DNA of 64,000 nucleotides, from positions 1,039,928 through 1,103,927 of the forward strand of contig RPFO01000059.1 in the NCBI GenBank assembly GCA_009746045.1, read 5' to 3'. Each line of letters begins with the position of its first letter. The first letter of the stretch is position 1. Source of the DNA: Mesostigma viride. Its lineage: Eukaryota > Streptophyta > Mesostigmatophyceae > Mesostigmatales > Mesostigmataceae. Shown here in pieces: positions 34,801-45,355 of this stretch. The translations under genes and the position numbers were made by a program. The notes under the pieces were generated by a model. It did no database searches. It was given only the letters and a program-made list of their open reading frames with translations, and was not told the origin of the DNA.

Positions 34801-36509
34801 TCTATCCACGCATGTGTGCTGTACATAGCAGCATAGAGGGACGCCAGTATAATGGGTGTATGGTAAGCAGGGTATCTTGATGGCAGCATGCTGCCTGGTG
34901 CACGTGCAGGATCGAACCATGATCAGGCCAGCATGTGCCGGGGCAGCCGCGGTGAGGATCAATCGGTCCCTGCAAGCGCTCCGCATGCTGGCGTGCTTTG
35001 CATCATGGACTCGGTGAGATCGCCCCCCCCGCAGCATTGGAACCGATTCCCCTGTGCTTGCAATGATGTGGTAGTAGTTTCGGTCCATGAGGAACTCGTG
35101 GGATTGAACTTGTCAAACGTTTCTGTTTACATGGATATCACCGTGGCCACTTGCGTACGCAGCGGCGATGGCTCGGGTCAGCTGATGGTGCACGACGCAG
35201 CGCGGGGCGAGGTCCTCTACGGTCTAGGGGCCAACAAGGCGGCGGTATGTGGCGCCTGCTTACTGCAATCGCCTCCTTGGTTTGAGGACAGGACCTGTCT
35301 GCCTTCCCTTTCGAGTCCATCATGTCTTGCTTGTGTTAGAAGGCACAGGAGCAGTGGCTTCCGTTTAGGAGGATGTCGCGGGTCGCCACACATCTTGAAT
35401 GGGGTTTAGAAGAGACACGCTCAAGTGAACTGTCCGCATGTTAGTGGGCCCCCACCACCTACCTCCAGTTTCCAATCTATCATGGGTAGGGGAGGTTGGC
35501 CCCGTTTGCTGCGGCAGCTTTGTGGCCTGTGATCACACATAACACGAGACTGTGGAATCCGATTGTTGCCAGCTGGCCGTGCCTTCCATGGCTCTGCACA
35601 TGGGTGAAAGAAGATGCAACTGGTTGAATTCGTTTCTGGGCATGAGGAGGCTACCCAGTAGCTATGGTGCAAAGGTTCTGCCTATATTGCCGCCACATCC
35701 GAGTGCTTAGTTAGGGCCTGATTCAGGGAGAAGTGGCCTGCCTGCCGGCCTGGTCCTCCCGGAAGTTTCTTGTCAAGCTGGCCCAAACAAGGCACGCGAG
35801 CACATTGCTGACCAACCCATGAAGCTAAGCCTGCAGAGGGTGTAGGAGTGATCAGCAGATACAGGGCTGCAGAGTGTACTGTATCTGAGACCCAAGGCAA
35901 ATCTACCCCCATGGTACTAAGTTTTGGGAAAGCGCAGGAAAAAAAGGCCAGGGAGAAGTGGGGGAAGTTGAACATGCCCCTTCCTTTCCATGGGGTACCA
36001 GGGGAGTGGGGGATGTGAAATATACACATCAAAAAAGTACACCTGCTCACACAAAAGCGATACCTTATTTGTTGCTGCTTTTTCTGGTTTTGCAGAGAAT
36101 AGTGTGTGGTGGTGGTGGGGCACTATGGGGACGTTGTTTCCTCAGAAGGAGTGTTTTCAGTGGTGTCAGGTGGTCTCGATGTGTAATGCATGGAAAGGCT
36201 TACCATGCACTTGAGGCTGGGCGATGTGTTACCTTGGGGGGGAGGGCATTGGTTTGTTTGCTGGGCATCCACTACATCATTCTAATCTTGTCTTATTCCA
36301 CAGTCCATGACAGTGACCCCAATGGGGTTAGCTTGCCATTGCGTAGCTAAGCGGCCTATCGGCTAGTAACGAGCTGACAACCATACGGCTACCTATTCAT
36401 CATTGTGTGGTCTTCTCCATCCCAGGTGCGCGGCATCTGCACGGCCGGAGATGACAGGCTCGTGGTCAGCGGCGATGATGGTTGTGTCCTGATTTATCGA
36501 TTCAAGTAG
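22878..36509 (+). CDS. WD40-repeat beta-propeller protein with disordered N-terminus (5' exon missing)
   Basis: Fourteen exons join with consistent phase: 22878-22985, 23868-24573, 25168-25271, 26381-26452, 27816-27887, 28692-28800, 30347-30448, 31616-31738, 32678-32762, 33322-33401, 34299-34396, 34469-34549, 35163-35244 and 36426-36509 (TAG). They give about 634 aa. The first exon is acidic (HEENDRYMDLMEEGFQALG). The second encodes a 235-aa Ser/Gly/Ala/Pro-rich disordered part with three RPLREPSGG repeats. From exon 3 a propeller starts (ILCMSVHGEEAVVGSSDHAL), with WD-type ends KLCLWD, TLRLWN, TAIIWD, CLRAWD and QLMVHD and GH motifs (MGHTEWV, RGHSGSV, MGHSAPV, GAHEGHL). The last blade is VVSGDDGCVLIYRFK. 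Such propellers are protein-interaction scaffolds, and no specific orthologue is recognised. The borders of exons 11-13 are the least certain (exon 12 could stop at 34522). An upstream exon ending in phase 2 is required. Confidence 0.8.
25252..25430 (+). repeat. 45-bp tandem repeat copying the end of WD40 exon 3 and its donor
   Basis: GACAAGAAGGGCCGCACGCT-GTGAGTGAGG begins in the exon and repeats with an exact 45-bp period at 25252, 25297, 25342 and 25387. Two shorter, diverged copies follow. Candidate donors GTGAGT, GTGACT and GTGAGT stand at 25272, 25317 and 25362. Reading through to the later donors meets stop codons, so only the first gives a full-length protein. Confidence 0.9.
26130..26380 (+). 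repeat. Heptamer array (CTGCCGC)n ending exactly at a 3' splice site
   Basis: Units shift from (TTCCCTG)n through CTGACGC and CTGCTGC to about 23 copies of CTGCCGC. The last unit, CTGCCGCAG, supplies the AG acceptor for exon 26381-26452. The whole polypyrimidine and branch region of this intron is therefore repeat-derived. Confidence 0.9.
26443..26533 (+). repeat. 54-bp duplication of the WD40 exon 4 end and donor
   Basis: GAGGTACGGCCCCACTGGCC and flanking bases occur at 26453 (true donor, after CTCA-AG) and again 54 bp downstream (donor-like GT at 26507). About 26 of 31 positions match across the splice site. Confidence 0.85.
26812..27455 (-). repeat. 31-bp minisatellite, about 20 units
   Basis: The unit contains GGCATGCGCCGCGTGATGGG and GTGGGAAGGGAA, with a 31-bp period and very few substitutions, so it expanded recently. 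It lies in the intron between WD40 exons 4 and 5. Three long minus-strand ORFs (Ser-His-Pro-Ser-Arg-Gly type) are shadows of the array. Confidence 0.95.
27948..28062 (+). repeat. AT-rich minisatellite in a WD40 intron
   Basis: About five units of TTGTACATCCCATTATATGTA type (around 21-23 bp), preceded by an (AT)n run. Confidence 0.85.
28806..28860 (+). repeat. (GCCGT)n pentamer just after the WD40 exon 6 donor
   Basis: About seven pentanucleotide units begin a few bases downstream of the donor at 28801. Confidence 0.85.
28960..29045 (+). repeat. 16-bp minisatellite in a WD40 intron
   Basis: Four to five units of TCTGTGGACCGGGGGCAG type, with one- or two-base length variation. Confidence 0.8.
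29394..29565 (+). repeat. Pentanucleotide microsatellite (GGCAG)n
   Basis: About 34 units with a single variant (GAGCAG near 29448). It lies in the long intron between WD40 exons 6 and 7. Confidence 0.95.
32990..33312 (+). repeat. 26-28-bp minisatellite just before WD40 exon 10
   Basis: About 11 diverged units of CACGCCCTTTAATTGCCCTT + GCTAAA form a pyrimidine-rich array. It ends about 10 nt before the acceptor at 33320-33321, so it also serves as the polypyrimidine region of that intron. Confidence 0.85.
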
Positions 36510-36675
36510 GGGAAAAGAGGAAAGCGTTTGTATGGCCAATTTCGCTGTGGGGAGAATCGAGCTTTGTATTATTTGCTACGGCTAAATTGTTAATGTGTGA
36601 AATTTCAAGCTCTGGGAGGCTCACCAATGATGCATGAACAAGTGATGAATTGAATTGAATTGAATTGAAACTTAA

Positions 36676-36860
36676 CATAACTCCGTTGGGAGTATATGTA
36701 GCACATAGCCCTTGAGAAGGGGCATATGGCCTATAGTACATTCTAAGCTACTAGCTTCCTGCAAGGGTGGGAATGTAAACGACACTTGCTCTAGGTGACC
36801 CAGGGCACCTGCAGCCCCATGATCTATCAAGCGGTGATCTAACAAGTGGTGATCCCCTCA
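36676..36860 (-). mobile_element. ORF1-element/LINE 3' end, hairpin-type A
   Basis: On the minus strand, about 170 bp closely match the 3' UTR of the complete ORF1-only element at 60679-62648, ending with ATACTCCCAACGGAGTTATG. The tail here is an (AATTC)n-like run at 36645-36670. Upstream, the sequence is lost or replaced. Confidence 0.75.
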
Positions 36861-37380
36861 CAAATAGTACATCAGTGAACGTTCACAGACGACTAAGCAT
36901 GCATTAGCGTGGAGTTACTTACCAGATCGATCGCAGGATAAATGACATTAGGGCATCATATGTTAGGGCCTAAACTGGGCTGTAAGAGGAGTGAGGATGC
37001 ACTGGCTAGAGTACTTAAATGCATGACCATTAGTACGGTGACAACAACTATCGATCGGTATATCACTAAAGGTAATTATACAGTCATCCCCGCGTAACTA
37101 CTGTAGTTACGATCGCCACCAACTATTCTCGGCGTCGTAACCTAACATAATGTACGCGAAGACATGACCTTAGCTACCGCGGCGTAACCTTAGCTTCCTA
37201 TATGGAATTAGGCGATAGCAGCCCACCTCCTCCTCTGACGAATTTCTATACAACAATATCGACAGCTCTCGTCGAGCCCAATCCAGCTGCTGCATCGAAG
37301 TCGACCAAAGTCCATAAACTTTCCCGGCCAGATATAATTTGTGAAAAGGTGGGCGGTGACTGGTGAGGTATTCACTGCCC
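36861..37380. other. Spacer among retroelement debris, no gene
   Basis: Nothing codes convincingly. The region is probably old repeat sequence between two LINE 3' ends. Confidence 0.4.
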
Positions 37381-37383
37381 ATG

Positions 37384-37440
37384 TATTAATTAATTAATTA
37401 ATAAGCACGTGACTGCGTCAAGTGGGTGCCAATATACAGA
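37384..37440 (-). mobile_element. LINE 3' end, hairpin-type B (degenerate)
   Basis: The minus strand reads CACTTGAC-GCA-GTCACGTG followed by a (TTAA)n tail (37385-37400). This is the same terminal hairpin as the element at 14270-15003, with one unpaired position. The 5' limit is unclear and may reach about 37700. Confidence 0.6.
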
Positions 37441-37795
37441 GTAAAGGAACCTTCAACCCTACATACACAGCGAGAAGAGGGAGGGCGCCCTGCTTCTCTC
37501 ACTGCCGCAAGTGGGCAGGCCACAGAGCGCTCTCTCCACAGCATGGTGCATGCCGGGGCGCACCACTGTGGGTGCAATACAACCGGTGCAATACCATAGG
37601 TAGGCTGACGCATAGCTTATGCTACAAATGTGAGGTGGGCTGAAGACGTCGGCTAAGGCGCAAGCTGATGACCACAAGGTGCCAGAGCTAATTGAAGGTA
37701 CTATAACGCTGTGCGCTAATATCATTTCAAGTGCTGTAATGCCTAAGCTATCCCATAATCGATTGCCCCCATCTAGACAACTAGCTTCAGGAGTG

Positions 37796-38180
37796 CTCTA
37801 TCCCGGGGGAGCCCGGGGGGGCTTCCACAGTTTCTTGTTGACAGAAAGGTCCCCGCCCTGCCAGTACACTTGGGGCTTCTCGGGGTTGGTCTTGTGGCGG
37901 ATGTAGTCGGGCCACTGATCGCGGCGTTGCTGCTGCTGGGCTGGCGTCAGGTCGTCGTCAAGCGACCAGGAGGTGTTCACCAGACTCTTGCGGCGAGAGA
38001 GGAACCGAACTCGGGCTGCCGATGTCGCTGAAGGTAAGGACCACTGCAGGGGGCCCAGCCTTGGCCCGTGGATGGGGCAGGCGGTAGGCGCCCTGCAGTG
38101 TCGCACCTGGCAGCGCCATGCACGCCAAAAGTTTATTCAGATCAGCCAATGTATCTGGGCGTCCTAACCTCAAGTAACTC
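37796..38180 (-). pseudogene. ORF1 C-terminal fragment of an ORF1-type retroelement
   Basis: Two minus frames give the ORF1 C-terminal domain: PHPRAKAGPPAVVLTFSDIG, then VRFLSRRKSLVNTSWSLDDD, LTPAQQQQRRDQWPDYIR and QVYWQGGDLSVNKKLWKPP. This lines up with the end of the intact 458-aa ORF1 at 61126-62502, with a frameshift near 38030. It is a third, older relic of the family. Confidence 0.75.
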
Positions 38181-38505
38181 ACTTAATTAAACTCGTGCTC
38201 CCGTTGGCTAGTCACGGAGCACCGGAGTGCTTTCAATCCCTGCATGTGCACAACAGCTGAAGAAAGGGCAGAGACCCCCTTTCTCCTCCATGCCAGAGGC
38301 ATGCCACAGTAGCAATCAGACACGATATCAGTACGATCCGGCAAGTTCTGCTGTGGGTGCAGTAAGACCCATGTGAGCATATCATGTACGTAACAATGAG
38401 CGCGGTGGGCAAGCATAACCTGCCTGATCAAGCGTGGTCAAGTAACCTAGGATGAGCGTGGTGGAAGTGACTTAACTCGGGGATGACTGTAGCTCTAATA
38501 ACTCT

Positions 38506-40887
38506 ATCGTTCGTTCGTTCGTTCGTTCGTTCGTTCGTTCGTTCGTTCGTTCGTTCGTTCGTTCGTTCGTTCGTTCGTTCGTTCGTTCGTTCGTTCGTTC
38601 GTTCGTTCGTTCGTTCGTTCGTTCGTTCGTTCGTTCGTTCGTTCGTTCGTTCGTTCGTTCGTTCGTTCGTTCGTTCGTTCGTTCGTTCGTTTCGTTCGTT
38701 CGTTCGTTCGTTCGTTCGTTCGTTCGTTCGTTCGTTCGTTCGTTCGTTCGTTCGTTCGTTCGTTCGTTCGTTCGTTCGTTCGTTCGTTCGTTCGTTCGTT
38801 CGTTCGTTCGTTCGTTCGTTCGTTCGTTCGTTCGTTCGTTCGTTCGTTCGTTCGTTCGTTCGTTCGTTCGTTCGTTCGTTCGTTCGTTCGTTCGTTCGTT
38901 CGTTCGTTCGTTCGTTCGTTCGTTCGTTCGTTCGTTCGTTCGTTCGTTCGTTCGTTCGTTCGTTCGTTCGTTCGTTCGTTCGTTCGTTCGTTCGTTCGTT
39001 CGTTCGTTCGTTCGTTCGTTCGTTCGTTCGTTCGTTCGTTCGTTCGTTCGTTCGTTCGTTCGTTCGTTCGTTCGTTCGTTCGTTCGTTCGTTCGTTCGTT
39101 CGTTCGTTCGTTCGTTCGTTCGTTCGTTCGTTCGTTCGTTCGTTCGTTCGTTCGTTCGTTCGTTCGTTCGTTCGTTCGTTCGTTCGTTCGTTCGTTCGTT
39201 CGTTCGTTCGTTCGTTCGTTCGTTCGTTCGTTCGTTCGTTCGTTCGTTCGTTCGTTCGTTCGTTCGTTCGTTCGTTCGTTCGTTCGTTCGTTCGTTCGTT
39301 CGTTCGTTCGTTCGTTCGTTCGTTCGTTCGTTCGTTCGTTCGTTCGTTCGTTCGTTCGTTTCGTTCGTTCGTTCGTTCGTTCGTTCGTTCGTTCGTTCGT
39401 TCGTTCGTTCGTTCGTTCGTTCGTTCGTTCGTTCGTTCGTTCGTTCGTTCGTTCGTTCGTTCGTTCGTTCGTTCGTTCGTTCGTTCGTTCGTTCGTTCGT
39501 TCGTTCGTTCGTTCGTTCGTTCGTTCGTTCGTTCGTTCGTTCGTTCGTTCGTTCGTTCGTTCGTTCGTTCGTTCGTTCGTTCGTTCGTTCGTTCGTTCGT
39601 TCGTTCGTTCGTTCGTTCGTTCGTTCGTTCGTTCGTTCGTTCGTTCGTTCGTTCGTTCGTTCGTTCGTTCGTTCGTTCGTTCGTTCGTTCGTTCGTTCGT
39701 TCGTTCGTTCGTTCGTTCGTTCGTTCGTTCGTTCGTTCGTTCGTTCGTTCGTTCGTTCGTTCGTTCGTTCGTTCGTTCGTTCGTTCGTTCGTTCGTTCGT
39801 TCGTTCGTTCGTTCGTTCGTTCGTTCGTTCGTTCGTTCGTTCGTTCGTTCGTTCGTTCGTTCGTTCGTTCGTTCGTTCGTTCGTTCGTTCGTTCGTTCGT
39901 TCGTTCGTTCGTTCGTTCGTTCGTTCGTTCGTTCGTTCGTTCGTTCGTTCGTTCGTTCGTTCGTTCGTTCGTTCGTTCGTTCGTTCGTTCGTTCGTTCGT
40001 TCGTTCGTTCGTTCGTTCGTTCGTTCGTTCGTTCGTTCGTTCGTTCGTTCGTTCGTTCGTTCGTTCGTTCGTTCGTTCGTTCGTTCGTTCGTTCGTTCGT
40101 TCGTTCGTTCGTTCGTTCGTTCGTTCGTTCGTTCGTTCGTTCGTTCGTTCGTTCGTTCGTTCGTTCGTTCGTTCGTTCGTTCGTTCGTTCGTTCGTTCGT
40201 TCGTTCGTTCGTTCGTTCGTTCGTTCGTTCGTTCGTTCGTTCGTTCGTTCGTTCGTTCGTTCGTTCGTTCGTTCGTTCGTTCGTTCGTTCGTTCGTTCGT
40301 TCGTTCGTTCGTTCGTTCGTTCGTTCGTTCGTTCGTTCGTTCGTTCGTTCGTTCGTTCGTTCGTTCGTTCGTTCGTTCGTTCGTTCGTTCGTTCGTTCGT
40401 TCGTTCGTTCGTTCGTTCGTTCGTTCGTTCGTTCGTTCGTTCGTTCGTTCGTTCGTTCGTTCGTTCGTTCGTTCGTTCGTTCGTTCGTTCGTTCGTTCGT
40501 TCGTTCGTTCGTTCGTTCGTTCGTTCGTTCGTTCGTTCGTTCGTTCGTTCGTTCGTTCGTTCGTTCGTTCGTTCGTTCGTTCGTTCGTTCGTTCGTTCGT
40601 TCGTTCGTTCGTTCGTTCGTTCGTTCGTTCGTTCGTTCGTTCGTTCGTTCGTTCGTTCGTTCGTTCGTTCGTTCGTTCGTTCGTTCGTTCGTTCGTTCGT
40701 TCGTTCGTTCGTTCGTTCGTTCGTTCGTTCGTTCGTTCGTTCGTTCGTTCGTTCGTTCGTTCGTTCGTTCGTTCGTTCGTTCGTTCGTTCGTTCGTTCGG
40801 TCGTCGGTCGTTCGTTCGTTCGTTCGTTCGTTCGTTCGGTCGGTCGGTCGGTCGGTCGTTCGTTCGTTCGTTCGTTCGTTCGTTCGT
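38506..40887 (+). repeat. Giant tetranucleotide microsatellite (TTCG)n, about 2.4 kb
   Basis: About 590 TTCG units. Only two phase slips (extra T near 38690 and 39360) and a few GTCGG variants interrupt it, at 40797-40857. The ORFs of over 800 codons on both strands (Val-Arg-Ser-Phe and Thr-Asn-Glu-Arg) only reflect the absence of stops in the repeat. Confidence 0.98.
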
Positions 40888-40969
40888 AAACAGCTAGTGT
40901 TCTTGATCCCGTGGCCGTAGCCCGGCCCGGGGACTTCCACAGTATGAATCGATGGCGCATCTGGTAGCT

Positions 40970-41470
40970 TGTAGCTAGGGCGCCGTACTATCTTATCGAT
41001 CGATCCGCGTTTGTCAAGCTTTGTACTGAGGATGATATGGATCGAGAAATCAATGAGATGCAACCCAAGCGCAGGCGAGAAATCTGGAGAATCCGGAGTA
41101 TGGTACTCTTGAGCCTGTCATTATCTTATCCGTGTTTTCGAGTCGTTCAGGATTATGGATATGAATGGATATATGGAAATGTGTAGCATTGTTCGTTAAA
41201 GTTATTGCTTGCTAATGGATCGAGATGTATTGATTACGTACTGCAAAGTTTCAGAAATCATTAGTGTAGCGCTTATCAAAGAGACAACCAGCACAGGCCA
41301 GAATTCGGGAAGATATCCGGCCAATGGTTCCTCGAGCCAGCTGTAATATTATTCGCGTTTGTCGAGTCGTTAAGATCAGGACATGATGGAAATGAATGGC
41401 GGTGGATATGTGAAGCCGTGGACACTAAAAATTATGGCTGGCGAACGTTCATCGAGACCTAGCTATAGCG
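40970..41470 (-). repeat. Diverged tandem repeat of ~230 bp containing the dispersed CCGGATTCTCC repeat
   Basis: Two units (about 41044-41272 and 41274-41470), plus part of a third on the left, align. Each carries an inverted copy of the dispersed repeat (41044-41106 and 41274-41335 on minus), then a TTATC...CGTGTTTTCGAGTCGTT / CGCGTTTGTCGAGTCGTT block and a GGATATG...GAAATG block. Confidence 0.65.
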
Positions 41471-43347
41471 GCATCAGAATAGCGGCATGAGCAAAACCCT
41501 CGTGTGAACTTATAGCAGTATACTAGCCACTGTTCATATAATGCTAGTTCTAGATTACATGCAGGCTGCCTATGTCTAAGTCCAGCATGCAAACACGCTC
41601 AATACGCAGACTTAACGCACATTGCAAATCTCATTGGCACTTTCGGAGCGCCATAGGCTTCATTTCAAGAGCACTGGATTATTTAATCTGCATCAATGAG
41701 CGAACACCATGGAGCACACAAAGACAAACGGAACTTCTGAAAAGCACGGTGCTGTTCAGCCCTGTACAAATGAATGGCGGCGATGCAAAAGGCTACTCGC
41801 TACCTTTCGCCGCCACTGGTGTTGTCAAGATGTTTGTACGACTAGAGCTGTGGGCATCGGGACCCTTCAATCATAAGTTGACGCCGATGCAATGATGTCA
41901 GACAACATGACAAGTACCCACATCACAGCTCCATCCTTACCGGGCAACAGCAGGATTGCCCTCGGCCAAAACGATGAGGCAGGGCTGACCGTCTGCAAAG
42001 TCGAATGCCTCCTGCCATCAGCCATGTGTCTCCGTAAGCCATTTGTCGACCGGCTACCCCACGACCCAGCAGCTACTGCACAAAGCACTTGACCAAGGCA
42101 TTGCGAGTTCAAACCCACTGCAGCTCCTGGGGATTACAGGCGCGCGGCAGCTCCTGCTGCACTCCAATCCTGCCACTTGTCATCGCCTCAGTGCACGGTG
42201 CCGCATGGCTTGCCCATGAGCCTCAACCACGCCGGCTGTCATGCGATCTCCACCCAGCATGCCCCAGCCCATGCCAAGGCCGCACAGCAATCGTGACACA
42301 AGCAACCAGTAGTACGATACAAGGCACCGAAAGGGACCGAGGCCACCGAGGTAAGGGCCGGGTAACCAGGGGGGGCACCTGAACATGGCCCCATGACGCC
42401 TAACATGTGCAGCACTTGACAAGCTCCTTACTTGGACGCGTCCTGTTTTCGTGGGGGTGCGCAAGGGGCAGTTTGTCTCACATGTCCAGCGTTAGGGCAG
42501 CGCACGTCCCCATCCCACGGGAATGGACTACAGGACAGGGCAGGCAGGCGGCAGCACGGTGGGCAGCGGCACGGTGGGTGGCAGGCAGCGGCACGGCGGG
42601 TGGCAGGCAGCGGCACGCATGCAGATAGGACCAAGCAGCACACATGCACACAGGGAGGGGCCATGGGTAAGGGAAACGGTAGTGGTCAAGCGGTGCCGCC
42701 CCCAACAACAACTACTACTATACGTACGTGTTGCCTCATTAATATAGACTGCGCTGGAACAAGGGAATCCTCCCCCCTACACCCTCTAAGGGGTTGGCCA
42801 CGCAGCCTCGAATAGCCAATAAGTGACGCGTCGCAAGCGTGTGCCTGGCTCGACACTGGCGACCGCCAGGGCGTTCACGCCAGTTTTGGTTGATTCCCTC
42901 GGCTCACACGCCTCCCGTCATTATCCACTGCCTATGGCATGCATGCACTCCTTCTGGTCACACTCCTTCGGGTCACAATCTTTTTGGCCACAATACTTCT
43001 GGGAACGTCGTGACAATACCGACACCGTTTCTCTAGCAAGGCAGTCCCATCGACAGACCAGGCAGGGAGGATGGTGGTGATGGCACAGAGTGAACATGGC
43101 TGGCACAGATGCAAGCAGCACAGCCGCAACCGTCCCGCATGACAGGGAGATCAGGCCAGGGAGATCAGGCCAGGCGGTGGGTGGCCATGCGAGGTGGCCC
43201 GTGCTGGCATGGGACACTGGGACTCTGTGTTTGTGAAAAGGTGCCGCCCACTTGTCAACAACCTTACAGCCTGCACGGACCAGGGATGCCACAAGACACG
43301 GTGCAACGCTTCCATCCGCCACGCACTTTCCCTTCCAGAACAAGCTC
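41471..43347. other. Spacer with small repeats, no supported gene
   Basis: An ORF at 41572-41895 (plus) and others at 42400-43430 have no motif or splice support. At 42545-42625 a ~27-bp G/C-rich unit (GGCAGGCAGCGGCACGGTGG type) repeats three times. Confidence 0.45.
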
Positions 43348-43985
43348 TCAACTTCCCCACCAGCCACTGCCCACGTGCAGAGCAGTGTGCTGCAAGGATG
43401 GTAGGCCACGATCTGCTCTCAAGCTGTAAGGCCCCTTACGAGGGCCACACAGGCCTACAGGGGACATGCAGGCCTAGCTCCTTGAGTACTTAGCCCAGGA
43501 AACCCGGGCATACCATTTGGGCTCCGGTTACGCCCAGAATTACCTGAGTTACTCCCCGAGGGGAGGCAGAAGCTTCCAACTTTTGCAGCCGCTGCTCGAT
43601 GGCCGTCTGGAAGTCCTCCGTCTGCAGCCGCCAAGATCGGGGACATCAACGGGGACATAAACTACGTCAGCAATAGAAACCGACATCTGCGAACATGGTA
43701 CGCCTTGCACAACAGTATGGCCGCGAAATTATCACTAAATCAGGTACAGAAATGAGTCCTGCGAATGGCTTTCGAATCCCGGCAGAATCCCACGTTAAAA
43801 GCTGCTCGTTGATATGTTCCATAACCCATCCCAGGCAGTGTCCCAAAACCCTGCTGCCTTACTGTGCGCACCTTTGCCATAATTACTCGGTGACTTGCCC
43901 ACAAGTCACGCTCCAGCATGTACATGGCTAATCCGCCAGCAAGGGCAAAGCCAGACAAAAACGACGACAGCCTAGTGCGGAACAT
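43348..43985 (-). CDS. 77-aa single-pass, coiled-coil mini-protein (mitochondrial MICOS-type look)
   Basis: Three phase-0 exons: 43985-43872, 43621-43544 and 43389-43348 (TGA). The product is 77 aa. Residues 7-25 (SSFLSGFALAGGLAMYMLE) form one membrane segment, followed by RDLWASHRVIMAK. Exon 2 is an amphipathic helix (DFQTAIEQRLQKLEA), and the end is TQHTALHVGSGWWGS. A short N-terminus, a Gly-containing membrane helix, a D-hydrophobic-x-S/A-H step and then a coiled coil recall small mitochondrial inner-membrane proteins such as the Mic12/Mic13 group. This is resemblance, not identification. An acceptor-like TTACAG at 44034-44039 suggests a 5' UTR intron, or a slightly longer start within the exon. 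TGTAA lies ~80 nt after the stop. The plus ORF 43918-44187 is its shadow. Confidence 0.55.
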
Positions 43986-44039
43986 TGTAAAGAGATGCTT
44001 TCCACGAGGTCGATCCCCTGACTCTTCCACGGGCTGTAA

Positions 44040-45355
44040 CCAATTCGTATCAGAATGCGAATTCGCCTGGCATGCACAGCAATGGTACAGAAAGGCGAGA
44101 CTGGAAAATTTACTGCCCTACAGGGTACCTCCTCGCAATGTTCGGAAATGCAGTTGCAAGAGGACCGACTTTGCACGTCTGTTTTAGTCTATAACCGGCA
44201 GTGGTGGTTTGCCTTGAAGCCCAACTCCGGGTACTGTATGATTTCCAAAACCCAGCACAAATCATGCACGACTGCACAGCGAAGGGCCAGTTGGCTTCCA
44301 TGGCTAAAGCCAACAACGGCGGGCTGGCTATCAAGGGGGAAACCTAGGGGGCAGGGGCTCTGCGCGTCGCCGGCCGCGACACGAGGCGGCGACGGATCGC
44401 GGTTCGCGGCTGTGCGGCGGTGAGCCTGCGCCCGGCGGCGGTGGCCGGCGAGCCCGTGACATACGAGCCCGGCGAGCCCGAGACATACTGACGTTGAAGA
44501 CGCGAGGTGACTAGACGCGAGGGACGACGCCACGACGGTGACTAGACGCGAGTCGGAGTCCCTTTTCGTGGACGTCGCCTTTTCGGGAGCCATCCGGCGG
44601 CCGCTTGGTGATGTCGGCAATTGCCAGCACCCTGACGGTTACGATGATTCAGTTTGAGGCCCTGGGTGCTATAGGAGCGGCGGTAACTTTGAAAGTGATC
44701 CAATAGGACCAAGTACCAGCGACCGAATGCGTTTTGATCACGGCAATCTGCCGTTGGATTCAAGATTCCGCCAATTGTCTGGAAACATCTGTTAGCTCAA
44801 CGGTTGGCGATCTAGGACCGCGAAGCGGTTGTCCGCGAAGTGCCATCTCGGTTCAGATCCTCGGTGCGATCGCCGGCTTTTTGCGGCCATCCATCCAATG
44901 ACTGACAGACAGTTGAGTTGTGAGTTACGATGGCAAGCCGATGTGACGGACACGGTCCTCAGAGCTTGAATTGGGTTTAACTTCAGCTCCCTGATATTTT
45001 GACAACTAGTAGTTGTTACCTTTGGAAGCCCACGTGCGGCGTGGGATCCAACTGCCTGACCTTTTTGGCCCCGCCTCCGCGGCAACCACAGCATCCAGGC
45101 AGGGAATCCATTTCATCCGGCACGTCATCACGAGCCTCGTCAAACGAACAGGGCGTGACTGCTTGCGAGCAAAGATGGCCTCGCTATGAACCTCGCCTCG
45201 CTACCAAACGCGTAGCGTGATTACTCTACCAGTTACATCAATGCCAGCAGAGGTTACACCATGAAAACGAGATAAGACTCGACTGTTTACGAATTAAACA
45301 TGAATTGCCACTGCCCGTCAAATTAGAAAGTGTCTGGAGTCAGACAGCTTCAGCT
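44040..45355. other. Spacer between the mini-gene and the Atg22-like gene
   Basis: No supported coding region. At 44450-44560 the motif GACTAGACGCGAG recurs with GCGAGCCCG units. This should include the promoters of both flanking, divergently transcribed genes. No element was identified with confidence. Confidence 0.45.

Noticed and set aside
38472-41063. ORFs of 800+ codons on both strands (Thr-Asn-Glu-Arg / Val-Arg-Ser-Phe)
   Set aside because: They only translate the (TTCG)n microsatellite, which lacks stops in these frames.
42080-42125. tRNA-like box B (GAGTTCAAACCC)
   Set aside because: No T stem, A box or acceptor stem could be matched around it.
43918-44187. 89-aa plus-strand ORF
   Set aside because: It overlaps the first exon of the minus-strand mini-gene, which has the better splice and structural support.
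45305-45355. Extended N-terminus of the Atg22-like protein before 45356
   Set aside because: The longer frame begins with TTG. The first in-frame ATG is at 45356.
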